Shown: positions 29,901 through 37,700 of the stretch, piece after piece
How positions within the stretch are numbered: the first letter of the stretch is position 1
How the letters are laid out: each line of letters starts with the position of its first letter
Assembly (NCBI GenBank): GCA_910579215.1
Contig: CAJTTN010000004.1
Span: 62,001-126,000, forward strand
Direction of reading: 5' to 3'
DNA length: 64,000 bases
From: an uncultured Anaeroplasmataceae bacterium
Lineage (GTDB): Bacteria > Bacillota_I > Bacilli_A > Acholeplasmatales > Anaeroplasmataceae
Notes under the pieces: model-generated
Told to the model about the DNA's origin: nothing
Seen by the model: the letters and a program-made list of their open reading frames with translations, nothing else
Databases searched by the model: none
Program-made: the position numbers and the translations under genes

Positions 29901-31715
29901 CCAGGACCAGATGATGCTGATAAATTCCCATATTTAGAATATGATAGAAATAAGATTTATGATAAGCTTCCTTATCCGGATCCTATTTATACAAAGAATC
30001 CAACAGGAAATCATGTCATTCAATACTATCCATGGGATTATTATTGGCAGTATGCAAAAGAACATAAAAATGATAATACAGTAGTACTTGATCCAACAAA
30101 TGCAATCTCTAATCCAATTGATGCAGGACGCTATGTCTTTGTCTTCAAGATTGATGAGAATGATTTAGAATTCCCTGGACGAGAATTCCATCAAGAATTT
30201 AAGGTTTATCCACGTCCAGTCGATGTAACTTGGACTGAGCTTAACCAGCAATACTTAGGTGGAATTGACCAGTTGCCAAAAGCAACCTATACAGATATTG
30301 ATGGAAATATCATCAATTGTACGGTTAGAGAACCACAAAGTTCTAAGGGTGAGTATTCTGTAGTGGCATCTACGGATGATACAAATTATATTTTAAATAA
30401 TCCAAATGCAACATTCATAATTACAGAAAATGTAATTAAGGATATTGTATTAGTACCACCTGAGGATGGGTATAAAGTAGGAGATCCTATTATACTTGAG
30501 GATACAGATGGTAATAAGTATATTAAGCAGGAGGATTTTGAAAAAGATCCTTCCATAGTAGAAGATCCTAACAATACATTCATCGTAGATGAAGATGGAA
30601 ATATTTTGAAATATGATCCAGAAAAGGATGAATGGGTAGATGCAGATCTTCCATTCCAGATGGAAATTGACGATAGCTATGTTGATCCTGATACAGGTGA
30701 GCATAAGGTAAACGTTGATATTTCATTGAAAAACCCAATTGATGATACGTGGGAAAATAATGGAAAAGATGATATTCATTATGATTTCCCACTTAAGCCT
30801 ATGGTTGTACCTTCAGACGAATATGATTTAGTCTTTGAGTATACACAAATATGGGTTTATACAGGTAATCCAATTGAACCTGAAGTTACAGTTTATTTGA
30901 GAAATCTTAAAACAAACGAAAAGACGATATTGGATCCTAAGAATTATACAATAGGTTACAATAACAATGTTAATGTAACGACAGAAGATAGTTTGGCTGA
31001 AATTTTATTTAGCAGTAAAGAGGGTAGTAACTACTTCTTTGAGGATACGACTCAATACTTTAAAATTACAGCCTCTAAGCCAGATATATTAGAATTAAAA
31101 GAAGATGCATTGATTCAATTTATAAGTGCTAAATTTGAAAATGGGTCAGCAATTATTGTTGAGGATGGAACGTATGAACATTTACAAGCAGGTGAAGATG
31201 GTTTCTTCTTAGGACACTTGCACCAAGGCACCTCTATTCCTGATATATTATCACAATTTAAAAATAATCCTGATAAATTAATAGTAACAAATCCTGAAGG
31301 AGAAATTCTTGAAAAAGAAAAATATGATGAAACCTTCTTTGGTTCAGGTTGGTCGATTTCTTTATTAGATGATGATGGACAACCAATTGATACAGTACAG
31401 GGTATATTATATGGTGATTTGAATGGTGATGGTGATGTTACGGATGTAGATTTACCTATAGCTCAGGGTTTTATAGATGAACCGCAGGATTTTGCAGAAG
31501 TAGAAGCATGGTTCTATTTTGCTGGTGTGGCTGATAGAACAGTGGGTTACTTTGGAGATCAAACGATAATAACGATTCAACAATATTTGGAAGATACTAT
31601 TCAATTTGATTTTAATTCATTTGATGGCAAATATTCAAATTCTGGGACTGATGCACCAACACCAGAGGTTAATGTATCAGCTATCCTTGAAGATAAAGAG
31701 AGGTATAATTTATGA
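14994..31715 (+). CDS. Giant LRR/Ig-like surface protein with C-terminal dockerin
   Basis: A 5573-residue exported protein. A basic start and hydrophobic segment (about residues 13-35) form a signal peptide or signal anchor. Residues about 130-1140 are BspA-type LRRs broken by degenerate copies of the PFxG ... FGxIFG ... YIPxxL module seen in the preceding giant. A linker and a long array of YDG/MBG-type Ig-like repeats follow, then a Pro/Asp/Asn-rich spacer at about residues 4935-4977. Near the end is a pre-dockerin module (TSIPDIL ... FGSGWSISL). The dockerin at about residue 5474 has one good calcium loop, DLNGDGDVTDVD, and a decayed second loop (GVADRTVGYFGD). The domain order matches the upstream giant, so the two are paralogues. 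The ribosome site AAAGGTGAT supports the chosen ATG. The stop overlaps the next start (ATGA), indicating translational coupling. Likely a surface adhesin or scaffold component; the ligand is unknown. Confidence 0.93.
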   Translation: MLKKLIKSGRWKLLSMVFTAITLIAVATTVTLELTGSFTPKKDPVKVNTEYNEEYFNSLEENPIDEALLQFTDYSAADAPDGKTAGRWLTGINMNADYATMITGINDNAVARARYFEGHALIVPERVNGSTIVGINLADRGTDINTVRSTTAAYSLLKMVKIPKNIKAIKEGSFYGMSSLEYLNTPFIGTARGSSGIGLNYTIKDVMDNGGRERPTSYPFGSMFGKPFHYTDTEGMWTINNQTSFWFKWVWSNDSKTSGTEGIVDYTDYKLGIGEGNSEVLGVKWQEISGDNTTENSPASPDFEFLLPRSLKWLIVFDDTIIGNNALTSCPAQHIEIPTFNGASLLFGNYALSECVEAKEIILPTKPNVSFRKGTFNMCQKLEKLILPPGLTDITTGMLYNALNLKILVMPASIISIGNGAFTGCGALERIALYSGNDSSKITGDYDADLANGVVLNSSYKFNLPAALRTIGANAFENCNNMNDLNVPATVQTIGFAAFAGCYNLEKVVLPFIGAHSDRCGGENAKHDCSLDALGGDLGFHGLFGWIFGTTGSVENTYQATQHYLNEDGGEERYTFYIPNKLTDITIRNESYISYGALQGLKSVKNLTINEEVGENITSGILNGCSNLQSLSISAIGSHLGDLFRGDEFENSIVTKGQARIPIELKTIVVTNQHTIPTGAFDNCTRIENVTIGNNTIEMQNAIFYNNENLTTLTIPFKGQHRGEFHRYYWWWGDLAIRNSVAWLFSATDHPNTYANRSIYWWWFRYIPNRLRSLTITDDTEIDTYSFRGFSSLESISITNVPNHIESYAFTGCSNLQELHIPYVGYDINRNGVKGSSHTLGYIFGSSAYEGSYPAEQYGSTFYIPEKLSIVKVGAPGREEALMSNKVFDHAFNNCKSITTIDFYDAYINDLGSYAFANCTNLSRVNYPNARFMHVGDYAFYKCPKVLCIEDFTPSTVTTIGNYSFFATSVGNKVQLGATKGELVLDKYTSIGDYAFGNCLQVEKVNIPSTLSHIGEGMFSGCAYLTDVTLTNNKNVSPYMFENCTSLEGIDLTGITSIPEGLLSGCSSLLWDTEYNNGLIYDQNTTYIGKYAFKGCSALDQFILNNALQTIDEGAFQGCKGIEYMTIPRETTTINPNGWIGCNDNFFFYVYEPEENWSKGWVTNWNCDYPVYVLGSVKDDVYTYVYDTTEKKFYITGLTPNATLNGVITIPHIHNGIQVVGIDESRRTEEDIAAGAKDIRTQQGITKVILPKVITKIVGSPFQTGFRVDIYTELTKDEVSKVYNDSYAALEKEFTEWKKNNPNASETQIENTRINIFSKIKGWLPFAEDRNGVCVATNGENVWDQRYWTSGGFLYYKDYWQYGTGVTFNLPYLNIANFKYTLSTFENHYTGNPIEQIVTQIQLVGELFENETIGVTRQLLFIGGRGGVEQSPQNLFKYTYHNNVNVGTATLEASVENDLLREFNRDYMANNLGAINHALYLVGKTNLHYKILKSKITVSSISGDIVTKTYDGKTYSYSTWAPGEISGLEGFPGARFTGRVETRSEDVGVYSSVGNKLYWASDWHVYLNGHDISSNFEVVITFSVKIDPMEVEIAFTRDDEPIKGVYQFVNVLGTYDINGKTVPLLEYPYIGGKIQPYGVAKNIHTGEVISKSLCPVVATHMDANQYGTYPYGTDGNRSTYGIYAYINGSAAKNYKLFEKQQDGTYVEAPYLVLGPTNKIKAIQAAYRVGKGLITIKIDEKYKISPTEDYWSRSWGWSGGLDSMSPVHAELDGIGSNSYFIGSLKTTKDELGVYNGSFDTRTGTYPGTHIFGETAANLITWDNLLPGGRFYHQFGSGVDSITVNYTPSAEKPFMIYNPTLKIADETKYYDVVVEVRIQILYNDFNPTYFIGVDDDQYYDQRNPNYIVTPTTITEDTDGNLREYEFIQYMVDGQDYKLTVDDLKSYTDHNPGYEVNYYADDGTSFGTEGPQFKEIGEYVYAVQLSGRHYNTLRKNIRLKTVKSNVIVAGLDKVYDREPISPLEDGKITKIGQDQIFGLTFTYYDANGNQLNSAPKNVGQYSVRIYAPEGQYFNQYDHTHSFKITKRKVYISVNGEKTFDQNVFSYTPVTGELATTPERPNEGILLGDEFVGTIQTDSFVPDTYVWPDDFIWSPNWAIYYSADNTDVSANYELVVRGSYKINPLTFVYEAFGYEGDYDGYFHTGTVNILYPTPDNYAPAFSPDVSVKWSVSSLDEFSSAWLDQAPVFASPGEYELYYMISAPYFKTVIRSVKIKINLLTIEYEDPATMDTDGDDHYWTLQYNGRSHTFEINVLAPTSGAKVTYSLDGMNYTAEAPMFINYGLHDVYYKIEAPNYKEVGPTHRVVRIKIDINDPDDNFEGKKMADTDYYANFFSGEYDGQEHSVDAGFNPLFVATVGWTRILYSLDGGVTWTEECPVFQDIGKYEVTVRYAAEGYKDEMLQGFVEITGLQLDIQTNPYTAVFNGKNHMITLSSNTAQLRYDDATKKYYYLDDKITEEVELEFYYTTDPNVVGSGSGWLPTVANVDGVPTVQGLRDVGIYSIYVRIEAEYFETLIIQEYTRLTITRLENPDITMDSPQQFEYSKAPIDSSKIVIDTVADGERAYYYYSAYWSNGEMKYDEPLNRVLPPEELGLYYVEVRISASKNCGSAHVFGFIEIVPRVLEVKYTNPQYYDGTLKTPDAYVVTGTSDVIHILSSVQGDKQPIEVGTYFFDVFMVENNPNYVLNTDVIEMEIKIRNLLFYLDEEHLLKENGDPWNQTDSEYYDNSAQVGDNKWHMLGDMSGTHTIYIDGAPVEIFYAGLAARHAIYAELETSKGVRGTYFNSNVSNEFYINSVIVKKFDIYEIDENGNFVLDADNKPISVKDYYDVYYYLKITLLNPDINLEDLDIINEYSYDGLPHTIQVNLPKYLVGGFIRFEGFEGNYSSIPPKYVNVGEYVIKYYVGANGYEDTYGQAILKINPAELNIVVNDMYRQSDARKTPHNVYDDSYHINDYTLQNILSTPMPKANHMKYYSAEDYTYDEILNFYKNFDPESPILATGLDKLMDAGSYFIVVYYEEDIMRWKESFAIVNVELKPRDIIIEIPTTQNFIKVYDGTKISIPLTDARIDMNRTETTGLCTNHTINQTADMMRQYTVQTNSADAGIYDLLTQFEFGAIDIRRTDGSSVDSKNYHPVIHGNFIVEIQKAYLKDGDFIVEPYKEKIYDGYRHEPDYTCVSDGELKITYYLIDDETGNETELRGDQKNVGHYRLQVSIGEGKNYYAWEDSFYRNDPLVTAPYLESEIVCTPKEVDVHWDDVEQTFNGESLSIKPWILDEETDHDNPVRVDLIASYWSNDIYDWIPTVINQGTYLSLASFDTTTSVGQTYDKNYTLLNNTEYFVILYLTLKIQLGDGGETNDIVYYNTQTNWYSPLYKEDTPNAAEIFAETPELIEWLSTITISSLADEGAPASISAKDYTPGTYRGDRFDVNCRIRNKHGVDVTSSINFEIIGSVTVKTDTIDYVTKDVTLPYKENKNQSSVVGYTFEELQCLIVKNPKSGFTIENFVINEVSYGHNFPNLSQAGEYDITFDIMATGYEACRGSVHITITQFPAYMSFSTNLSKTYDGSPVEVSQLVQTSASGFNGEVADLIIQYSELVYENGNYYEVPLDSAPTNVGKYKVHITSSVDSLDVQKNYTELDITQSFDITAKEIKLTVEEDMELLNDELLNKAWTSKQYEYDAGDNPYIMSGDLLQFQFSTDIFTRGNYVGSKILKVTDPGALDATNNTNLVTESGKIFNVSWRLVKTDDKGNIVYDEYEDPNNPTGPKIKVPRDVSTNYSINLVLKLSVHYPYIPVTVEGEEIVYDQQPHFGTIEFADYTSADISISYPADWFEANAVQLYSRTQDDLTNNPNLCVNNIELMSFTDPGTYTIYYKIDVKDNASSTKFESAIGSYVIQIDKLERTVTETQTLDKEFDNTATGDFRSGRYFPYYEVSYDDPTIADNYNIEDIEIIYKQAGFNSYISAEDGCIDAGVYMYSMTIPETKYYKQSVLQSNFIISKIRIYIEDKPLPSRAIFTYDGLVKSVSVTENSNYYNVGTKASADAPLDPLLDLKFSATLVTKDFKTKKYSGADTTLLLYNYEYTVTDLDGKDVSNNYLIDYSNASIEIIPIPMQYKVNHPVYIYDNQEHAFSYYISTPSNPKLVRVEWFDEATGEWTTNPIYKRNVGEYEVKIRMFADNYQPTGEITLPMTIEPAETIVEYVSNLSRVYDGNEVTIPEIIMTSRDDANEGTLVDRYTYKYYQYDENGNLIPEPIFTQYYDNDLQQIVTNGHRAINVGRYRMEIIIPASENFAAVTYSDDFTISSFVTDVTWQDLVFTYDGTPKAPTAYLQLVPTDKLNGQHMRIQIDVSVTPNAVNGDINHKNKGTYTATASLNLALSDPKIANYIIGEKTKNVTFVIQPRSTVITLNYPQSLYKGDIDYLMYYKGLNKEGYKFTASNIVPEHKITDYLKLNYDGPKEYNKPTDFTWMDGVNDVALANQKPRIYDENNVDVTDNYLLGYSYLFVLNEKITDTAVSITNYVGVYDGQYHSFDIDLLVDDPSQFTIKYWVLGQSRTWTTTKPRRIDVGQDQISVRIEDAQGHIVFEGTAGITITKADPEIQFEDLYFRLGKTYDGVPIVNPKVTYNGVATEAVTYTYYEIDENGNARRLNSNPINAGKYRLDVEVLATQNYNSVVHSFDIFEITPRTITIHIKTQTKLFDYLSWTHKVEDHEVENLVRGHTLRLDEHSNNGILMTSSPEVGEYTLLGVNPGFQWQNNFLRIYDANGNEVNSPTRENYVVNLLADVKIAERQFSVDFKDDVVLYDGQPHFISARLNGTVRNDGTIDPSIYADFENEVTIEYAILQNGTYSYGLDLITRVGIGVYNIRVRISAPNYETLVKEAYLAILDPDNPYLPPEITDPDDPNNPGGDPDDPNNPNNPDNPNWPGPDDADKFPYLEYDRNKIYDKLPYPDPIYTKNPTGNHVIQYYPWDYYWQYAKEHKNDNTVVLDPTNAISNPIDAGRYVFVFKIDENDLEFPGREFHQEFKVYPRPVDVTWTELNQQYLGGIDQLPKATYTDIDGNIINCTVREPQSSKGEYSVVASTDDTNYILNNPNATFIITENVIKDIVLVPPEDGYKVGDPIILEDTDGNKYIKQEDFEKDPSIVEDPNNTFIVDEDGNILKYDPEKDEWVDADLPFQMEIDDSYVDPDTGEHKVNVDISLKNPIDDTWENNGKDDIHYDFPLKPMVVPSDEYDLVFEYTQIWVYTGNPIEPEVTVYLRNLKTNEKTILDPKNYTIGYNNNVNVTTEDSLAEILFSSKEGSNYFFEDTTQYFKITASKPDILELKEDALIQFISAKFENGSAIIVEDGTYEHLQAGEDGFFLGHLHQGTSIPDILSQFKNNPDKLIVTNPEGEILEKEKYDETFFGSGWSISLLDDDGQPIDTVQGILYGDLNGDGDVTDVDLPIAQGFIDEPQDFAEVEAWFYFAGVADRTVGYFGDQTIITIQQYLEDTIQFDFNSFDGKYSNSGTDAPTPEVNVSAILEDKERYNL
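29821..29920 (+). repeat. Pro-Asp-Asn-rich spacer within the second giant
   Basis: Short degenerate repeats of GATCCxxATAATCC encode a DPDDPNNP-type spacer between the Ig-like array and the C-terminal modules. Such spacers usually act as flexible or wall-spanning linkers. Repeats are few and imperfect. Confidence 0.8.
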
Positions 31716-34700
31716 AATTAACAAAAAAGATTAAAATAGGGATATCATTTATCCTAATGAGTGTCGCTATTCTCGTTACTTTCGGTACCATTAGAACCAA
31801 TGCAGCTGTTAGTACAGATACTATTACCTATCACTACTCTGTGTATACTAAAGAGACGTGGTTAAAGTATTTAGCTGCTAAAAATAATGAAAGCTTTATT
31901 GTTTTTGAGGATTTAAAAGTAAATGATGCAATGTATGCAGAAGATGTAACACCATGTTTAGAAGATTATACAAATAGTGGTGCTTCATTACTTGATAGCA
32001 TTGGTGGAGAATTTTATACTTCTGATGATCTTCAAAAAAATGGCGAAGAATATGCTACAACTGGTTCTGGTAGAAATCTAAAGTATGTGTTGAAAGCGGG
32101 CGCTGTACTTAGTTCATACTCTACAGACGCAGAAGTATATGGTGCACTAAATACTCTATTTCCTTCTAAAGATATGAGTTCTTATCCAACAATAACTCAA
32201 GCAGTTCCTGGAGATGAGATTGTTGTTGCTGTAAATGCCGAGCTTATGACGGGAAGAAGGATGAGACAAGCTGTAGTTTTACTAGATTTGGAAAGATATG
32301 CTCAAGGCGGAAATTTAACAAGATACTACTCTGAATTGGTAGAATCAGAGGGATTTACAGCTAGTAATTTGAGCACAAAAGGCATAGGTTTAAATATTGG
32401 TTGGACATCTCCAAGTACGAGTGTATATACTGATTCACCAGCCTTTGTGGGAGCCATAGGGTTTACAATTGCTACAGGTGTTACTGGCAATATGAAAATA
32501 GAGTTCTTGAAAAAGGAACGTCAACAAGAGGTAGGAGTTGCATCAGCAGAACTAAATAAAACGTGTTTCGTAGATGGAAATGCAGGATCAACTTCTGCTT
32601 CTTATGGAACTCAAGGTTCTCAATTTAGAGAAGACAACTGTGTCATTTCTGTTGCTGGATTATCTGATGATGTCGGTCTTACTGATATTACAGTAGAAGG
32701 TAAATCTTGTTTAAGTACATCTTCTAGTGTTAATGTTAATGGAGATGCTACTTTACAATATAAGGGTTCTGACACAAGTGATGGTACTGCAAATGTAAGC
32801 ATCACTGTTCAAAATAGTGGTAAGCTTGTTGCAAATTCTGTTAAGTATGGTAAGACTTTATCTAGTCAAACTAGTTCTGCAACTCAAAGTGGAAATTCAT
32901 TTTCTGTTAACATGAATGCCTTAAATGCAGGAGAAAGCTATATTGCTACGTTTCAAGTGGAGTCCTCCTCAGGTAATGTAAGAAAATGGTATGCTGTTGA
33001 ACTACCAAAAGCAAAGGATACAAATTGTGATTTGGATAGCTTGGGTTTTAGTGGTACAAATGGTGGGGCAACTGCTGATATTAGATTATCACCAGATTTC
33101 TCATCATCCACCACTTCCTATACAATGTATATTCCTAAAGGGACAACAAACTTGAAGCTTATTCCATCAGTTAATAGTAATTTAAAAACTATTAAGGCGG
33201 CTTATCCTGCAACAGGCTCTGGCACTACAGTTGCTTCAGGTGCAGAGTTTAATATTCCAACTTGGACGAATAATAGTGCAGTAAAATTTACAGTTACTGC
33301 ACAAAGTGGTGCAACTAAAGACTATACTGTAACATTAAAAGAGTTAAATTTAAAACCAACAAGTGTAACTGTTACAGCTAGTGCATCCTTTAATGAGTCT
33401 GATACGGATGATGATAATGACAACCGTTTTACAATAAATGGTATGCCATATTCGAATAGTACATTTAGTTTACAAGCTATATTTCCAGATACAAGCGTAA
33501 TTGATCATGTCGATGTTTACCAAGGTAGTGTAAAATCACCATCTAATATTTTAAATGGAAAAATTAATTTTACTATTTCAAATACAGGAGCTCAGGGTGC
33601 ACACACAGAGGTTATTCGCTTAGAAGTATACGCAAAAAGTGGAAATAAACAAATTTATTATGTTGATGTTAATCGTTTAGCAGCAAATACAGATCATTCC
33701 TTAGGAACGGTAAATATTGTTGCAAATAATGGTTTAAATTCAACTATTTGTAATAGCTTTAGTGGTACGAATTTAACGATAAACTATCCAGGTGGAGCAT
33801 CTATGCTTCCGATGGCATATACAGGCTTTACTGTTACTGCTACACCTAGCAACCCACTATCTACTGTTGAAATTAAAATTAATAATAATGTTCAATCAAC
33901 ATTTAGTTTTACAGGTGCAACGGAAGCGCGTATTCCTGTATCAATTAAGATTACAGCAGAAGATGGAACTAGCCAAACGTATAATGGTATGGTTATTCGA
34001 GCAGGTGCGAATGACGATCGAACATTTACTATTGTAGAAACAAACTATTCCTACACTGATGAAAATGGAGATCCAAGAAATGGTACCTATACTTTATCAG
34101 ATATAGGAAGTAATACATGGAGTAATCCAAATAATTTAATGCCATTTTTAACTAAGACGGCTACATTTAAAATTGTGCCAAATACTTCTACCACTAAGGT
34201 ATATATTGGTGGAATAGATTATACAAATAAAGTTTTTACTACAACTTTTACAAACGATAAAACGAATCATAAGCAACGTGTCAAAGTTCTAATTAAATCA
34301 GAATATGATGAGGTTACAAGACCAAATAATCCAGAGTCTGGTGGTTTAGAGTTTTGGATAGATTTAGAGTGTGAAGCTCCTGATGATACTATGGATTTAA
34401 CTAATGTTGAATTATTACATGCTACAAGTGGTGCAGTAATTAGTGATACATCTAATACACAGGTTTCAGGAAGAACATATACTTATGTATTAAAAGAGAG
34501 TGTGGTAGGCTCTTCCTTTAAATTGAATTTGGAATGGCTTTCAAATACGACTAAAGCATATGTTTCTTTAGTTAATGACTCTACAACTGAGATAAAACCT
34601 ACAAATGTGTACTCTCCACATAAAACTTGGTCTATAGGTGTTAAGGTATATGTATTCTTACAATCACAGGCTGAAAACAATCTTGTCTACATAATTGATA

Positions 34701-37700
34701 CAAAATTTGCAGATGAGCGTTCCACGGAAAATGGAATAGCGAATGTTGTATTTAAGAATGGAAATGTTCCACTAAACTTTACATTTAATGAAACTCAAAC
34801 TACATATCCAAGCAGTGGGACAATTAAGGTTCCCTTCTCTGTGACTAGTTTAAATGTTGAAATTACTGCTAAGCATGCTAAGGAAACTTTGGCTGCAGGA
34901 ATAAATTTCATTTCAAGTGGAATTGATACAAACCTTAAAGCTTACCAAACTGTTAATTTGCAACAGGGAAATAATGTATTTAAGGTTCAAGGTGTTGCTG
35001 AAAATGGGCAAGCAGGTAAAATATATACTTTCAATATTGAACGCGAAAGTGGAAGTACCTCAAATAAAATTGAGAGCTTAGTTATTAATAGTATCAATTG
35101 TGCAGATATCTCCTTCTTAACACAATATTTTGATTATGTATTTAATAGCTTAGATACGAATTTCTCCTTTTATTTACCTAGAGGAACAAGCTATTTAAAT
35201 GTTGAACTAGGTGTATCCTTAAATGCTAGCTTTACCATTACCTCTTCTAAGGCAGACCCTACATCAACGAGTCCATTCTATTGTAGTGTGACAGATGGAG
35301 AAGTGGTAGTATTAACGATAAATGTCAAATCAGAAACAGAAACAATAACTGGTGTTGGCTCTGGTAAAACATATACAATTCGCGTATATGTCGCTGATAC
35401 AGATAATAAGCTAGATAATTTAAATATCTATGTTTCTCAAGATGAATTGGATGATATTTTAGATGAAAATGGAAATACATTTAATTTTGATTCTAATACA
35501 GCAAATTTAGGAACCTTTACTGTTCCATTTAAAACAAAGGGAGCTTTCTTCCTTCCTTCAAAGGATGGTTTCTTTGGTACGATTGCTTTTGATGGTCAAA
35601 CCTTAGGACAAGCCTCTGATGGATATGAAAAGAGCTTTAATAAAGCAGGATCATATAAAATCACGGTTAAGGTTACCTCAGAATTAGGTAATTTAGCTAA
35701 AAATGATGCTAAGATAAATAAAACAGATAAGTCATTTACCTATACATTTACTGTTGTAAGAAAAGAAGGTTCTAATAATAATTATTTAACTAACTTAGAA
35801 ATTTATATTGATGGACTTAAAAAGGACTATACAATTAATGGAGTTGCTCAGCCATTCCTTAAAACAAATACTGGACCATATATGGTTGAAAATGTTAAGG
35901 CTGTGTCACCAGATGCAAATATAGTTGCTGTTAAAGAGGATGAGTCTGCGACAGTAACAGGAGCTGGTACTCAGACAATTGCCTTGCCTGATGGAACAAT
36001 TTCTCAATTATTTGTTATTAGAGTTACAGCAGAGGATGAAGTTTCTGTAAGAGATTACAAGATTCAATTATGGACGACTAAAGCAAATCCTAGTACAGAT
36101 AAGGCATTAAATCGTATTACAGCAACCTCTGATACAGATGGTAAAACGAATAAATTGACACCTACTTTCGCTCAAAATATTCATCAGTATACAATCAATT
36201 TATCTTCAGTTGAAGAAGAAGCAATCCTACATTTTACTAAAAATAGTTCAGATTCAACTTTATATATTGATGATGGTTTAAACAGTGTAGCAACAGCAGA
36301 TACAAGCTATGATTATAGTGTGAGTGTTTCTCCAAATAGTTCTGTAGTAGTTACTGTATATTTAACTGCACAGGATGGGTCTGAGGGTGATCCTTATGAA
36401 ATTACAATTTCAAGAGATGCAGCTGACACAGATGCAACCTTAGATCAGTTTACAATCAATGGTAAACCAGTTACGGGATTTACTTCTGGCGATAATGGTG
36501 GACAATATGAGGTGCATATTGGAGATGCTAATGAAGTATATTTTGATGGTGTACCAAAAAAATCTACAACAACAATATCTCGTAACCCAGCACCATCTAA
36601 TGATCGTCAGCCATTAAATATTGGAAGCAATATCTTTACAGTTGAAACAACTGCACAGGATGGGAAAACAACTTGCAGATATACAGTTAATGTAATTAAA
36701 GATGCTCCTAGAATTTTAGATGAATTAGAAGCATTAGTTGAAAATACTAATAAGCTTACGCCAACCTTTGCTCCTGAAATCTACAGAGGATATTCTGTAT
36801 CCCTAACCTTTGATCAAACAAGTGCAATTATTAAATATGTTTCACAGCATGTAACAGCAGGATACAATACGGTTTCTGTATTTGATCCACAGGGAAATGA
36901 AATTACAAGTGCAAACAATTTAATTACGATTACAAATATCGCTGTTGGTTCAACTGTGTATAAGGTACGTGTTAAAACCGAGAGTGGTGCTACAGCTGAT
37001 TATGAAATTACTTTTGTAAGAGATGCAGGTAGTGATGATAACTCTATCATTCAATATGAATATTTAGCTAATACTGGCGATTCAAGTTATACGAATTTAA
37101 CAGTTAATGGTGTAGATACAAGCTATAAATATACAGTTGGAAGAGACATTACCACTTTTGATCCTAGAATCACAACTTCTGATCCTAATGCAAAAATCAT
37201 TATGCCAACGGATTTGACCTTAACTCCAGGAAAAGCAAATATAAAGAGAGTAATTATTGAGAGTCAAACAGGAAAGCAAAAGATATATACATTTACAGTA
37301 TATCCATGCGATACGGACTTTGATATTGATGATATCAACGTATTAGTGTCCTTAGGTGGAGCTGATATTTTAGATATAGATGGTACAAAATTTATAGATT
37401 ATGAAAATGGTAATTTGAGTATAACTGTTGCAAATAGCATAGCCCAAACCTATTTAGAGGTTTTAGGTGGTGGTGCAAATTCTGTTATCTATGTGAATGG
37501 AAATAAGTATACAAATCAAATAGTTACCTTAAAGGAAGGAACTAATACATTTGTAATCTATATAAAGAGTGAATATGGAGAGGCTGATCCAGCTGCAACA
37601 AATGCACAATCTCCATCTGTAACTATTACCATTACTCGTCAAGCAAAATCAACAGATTCTACCTTAAAGGAATTGACGGTAACTTACGTTGATTCTGCAG

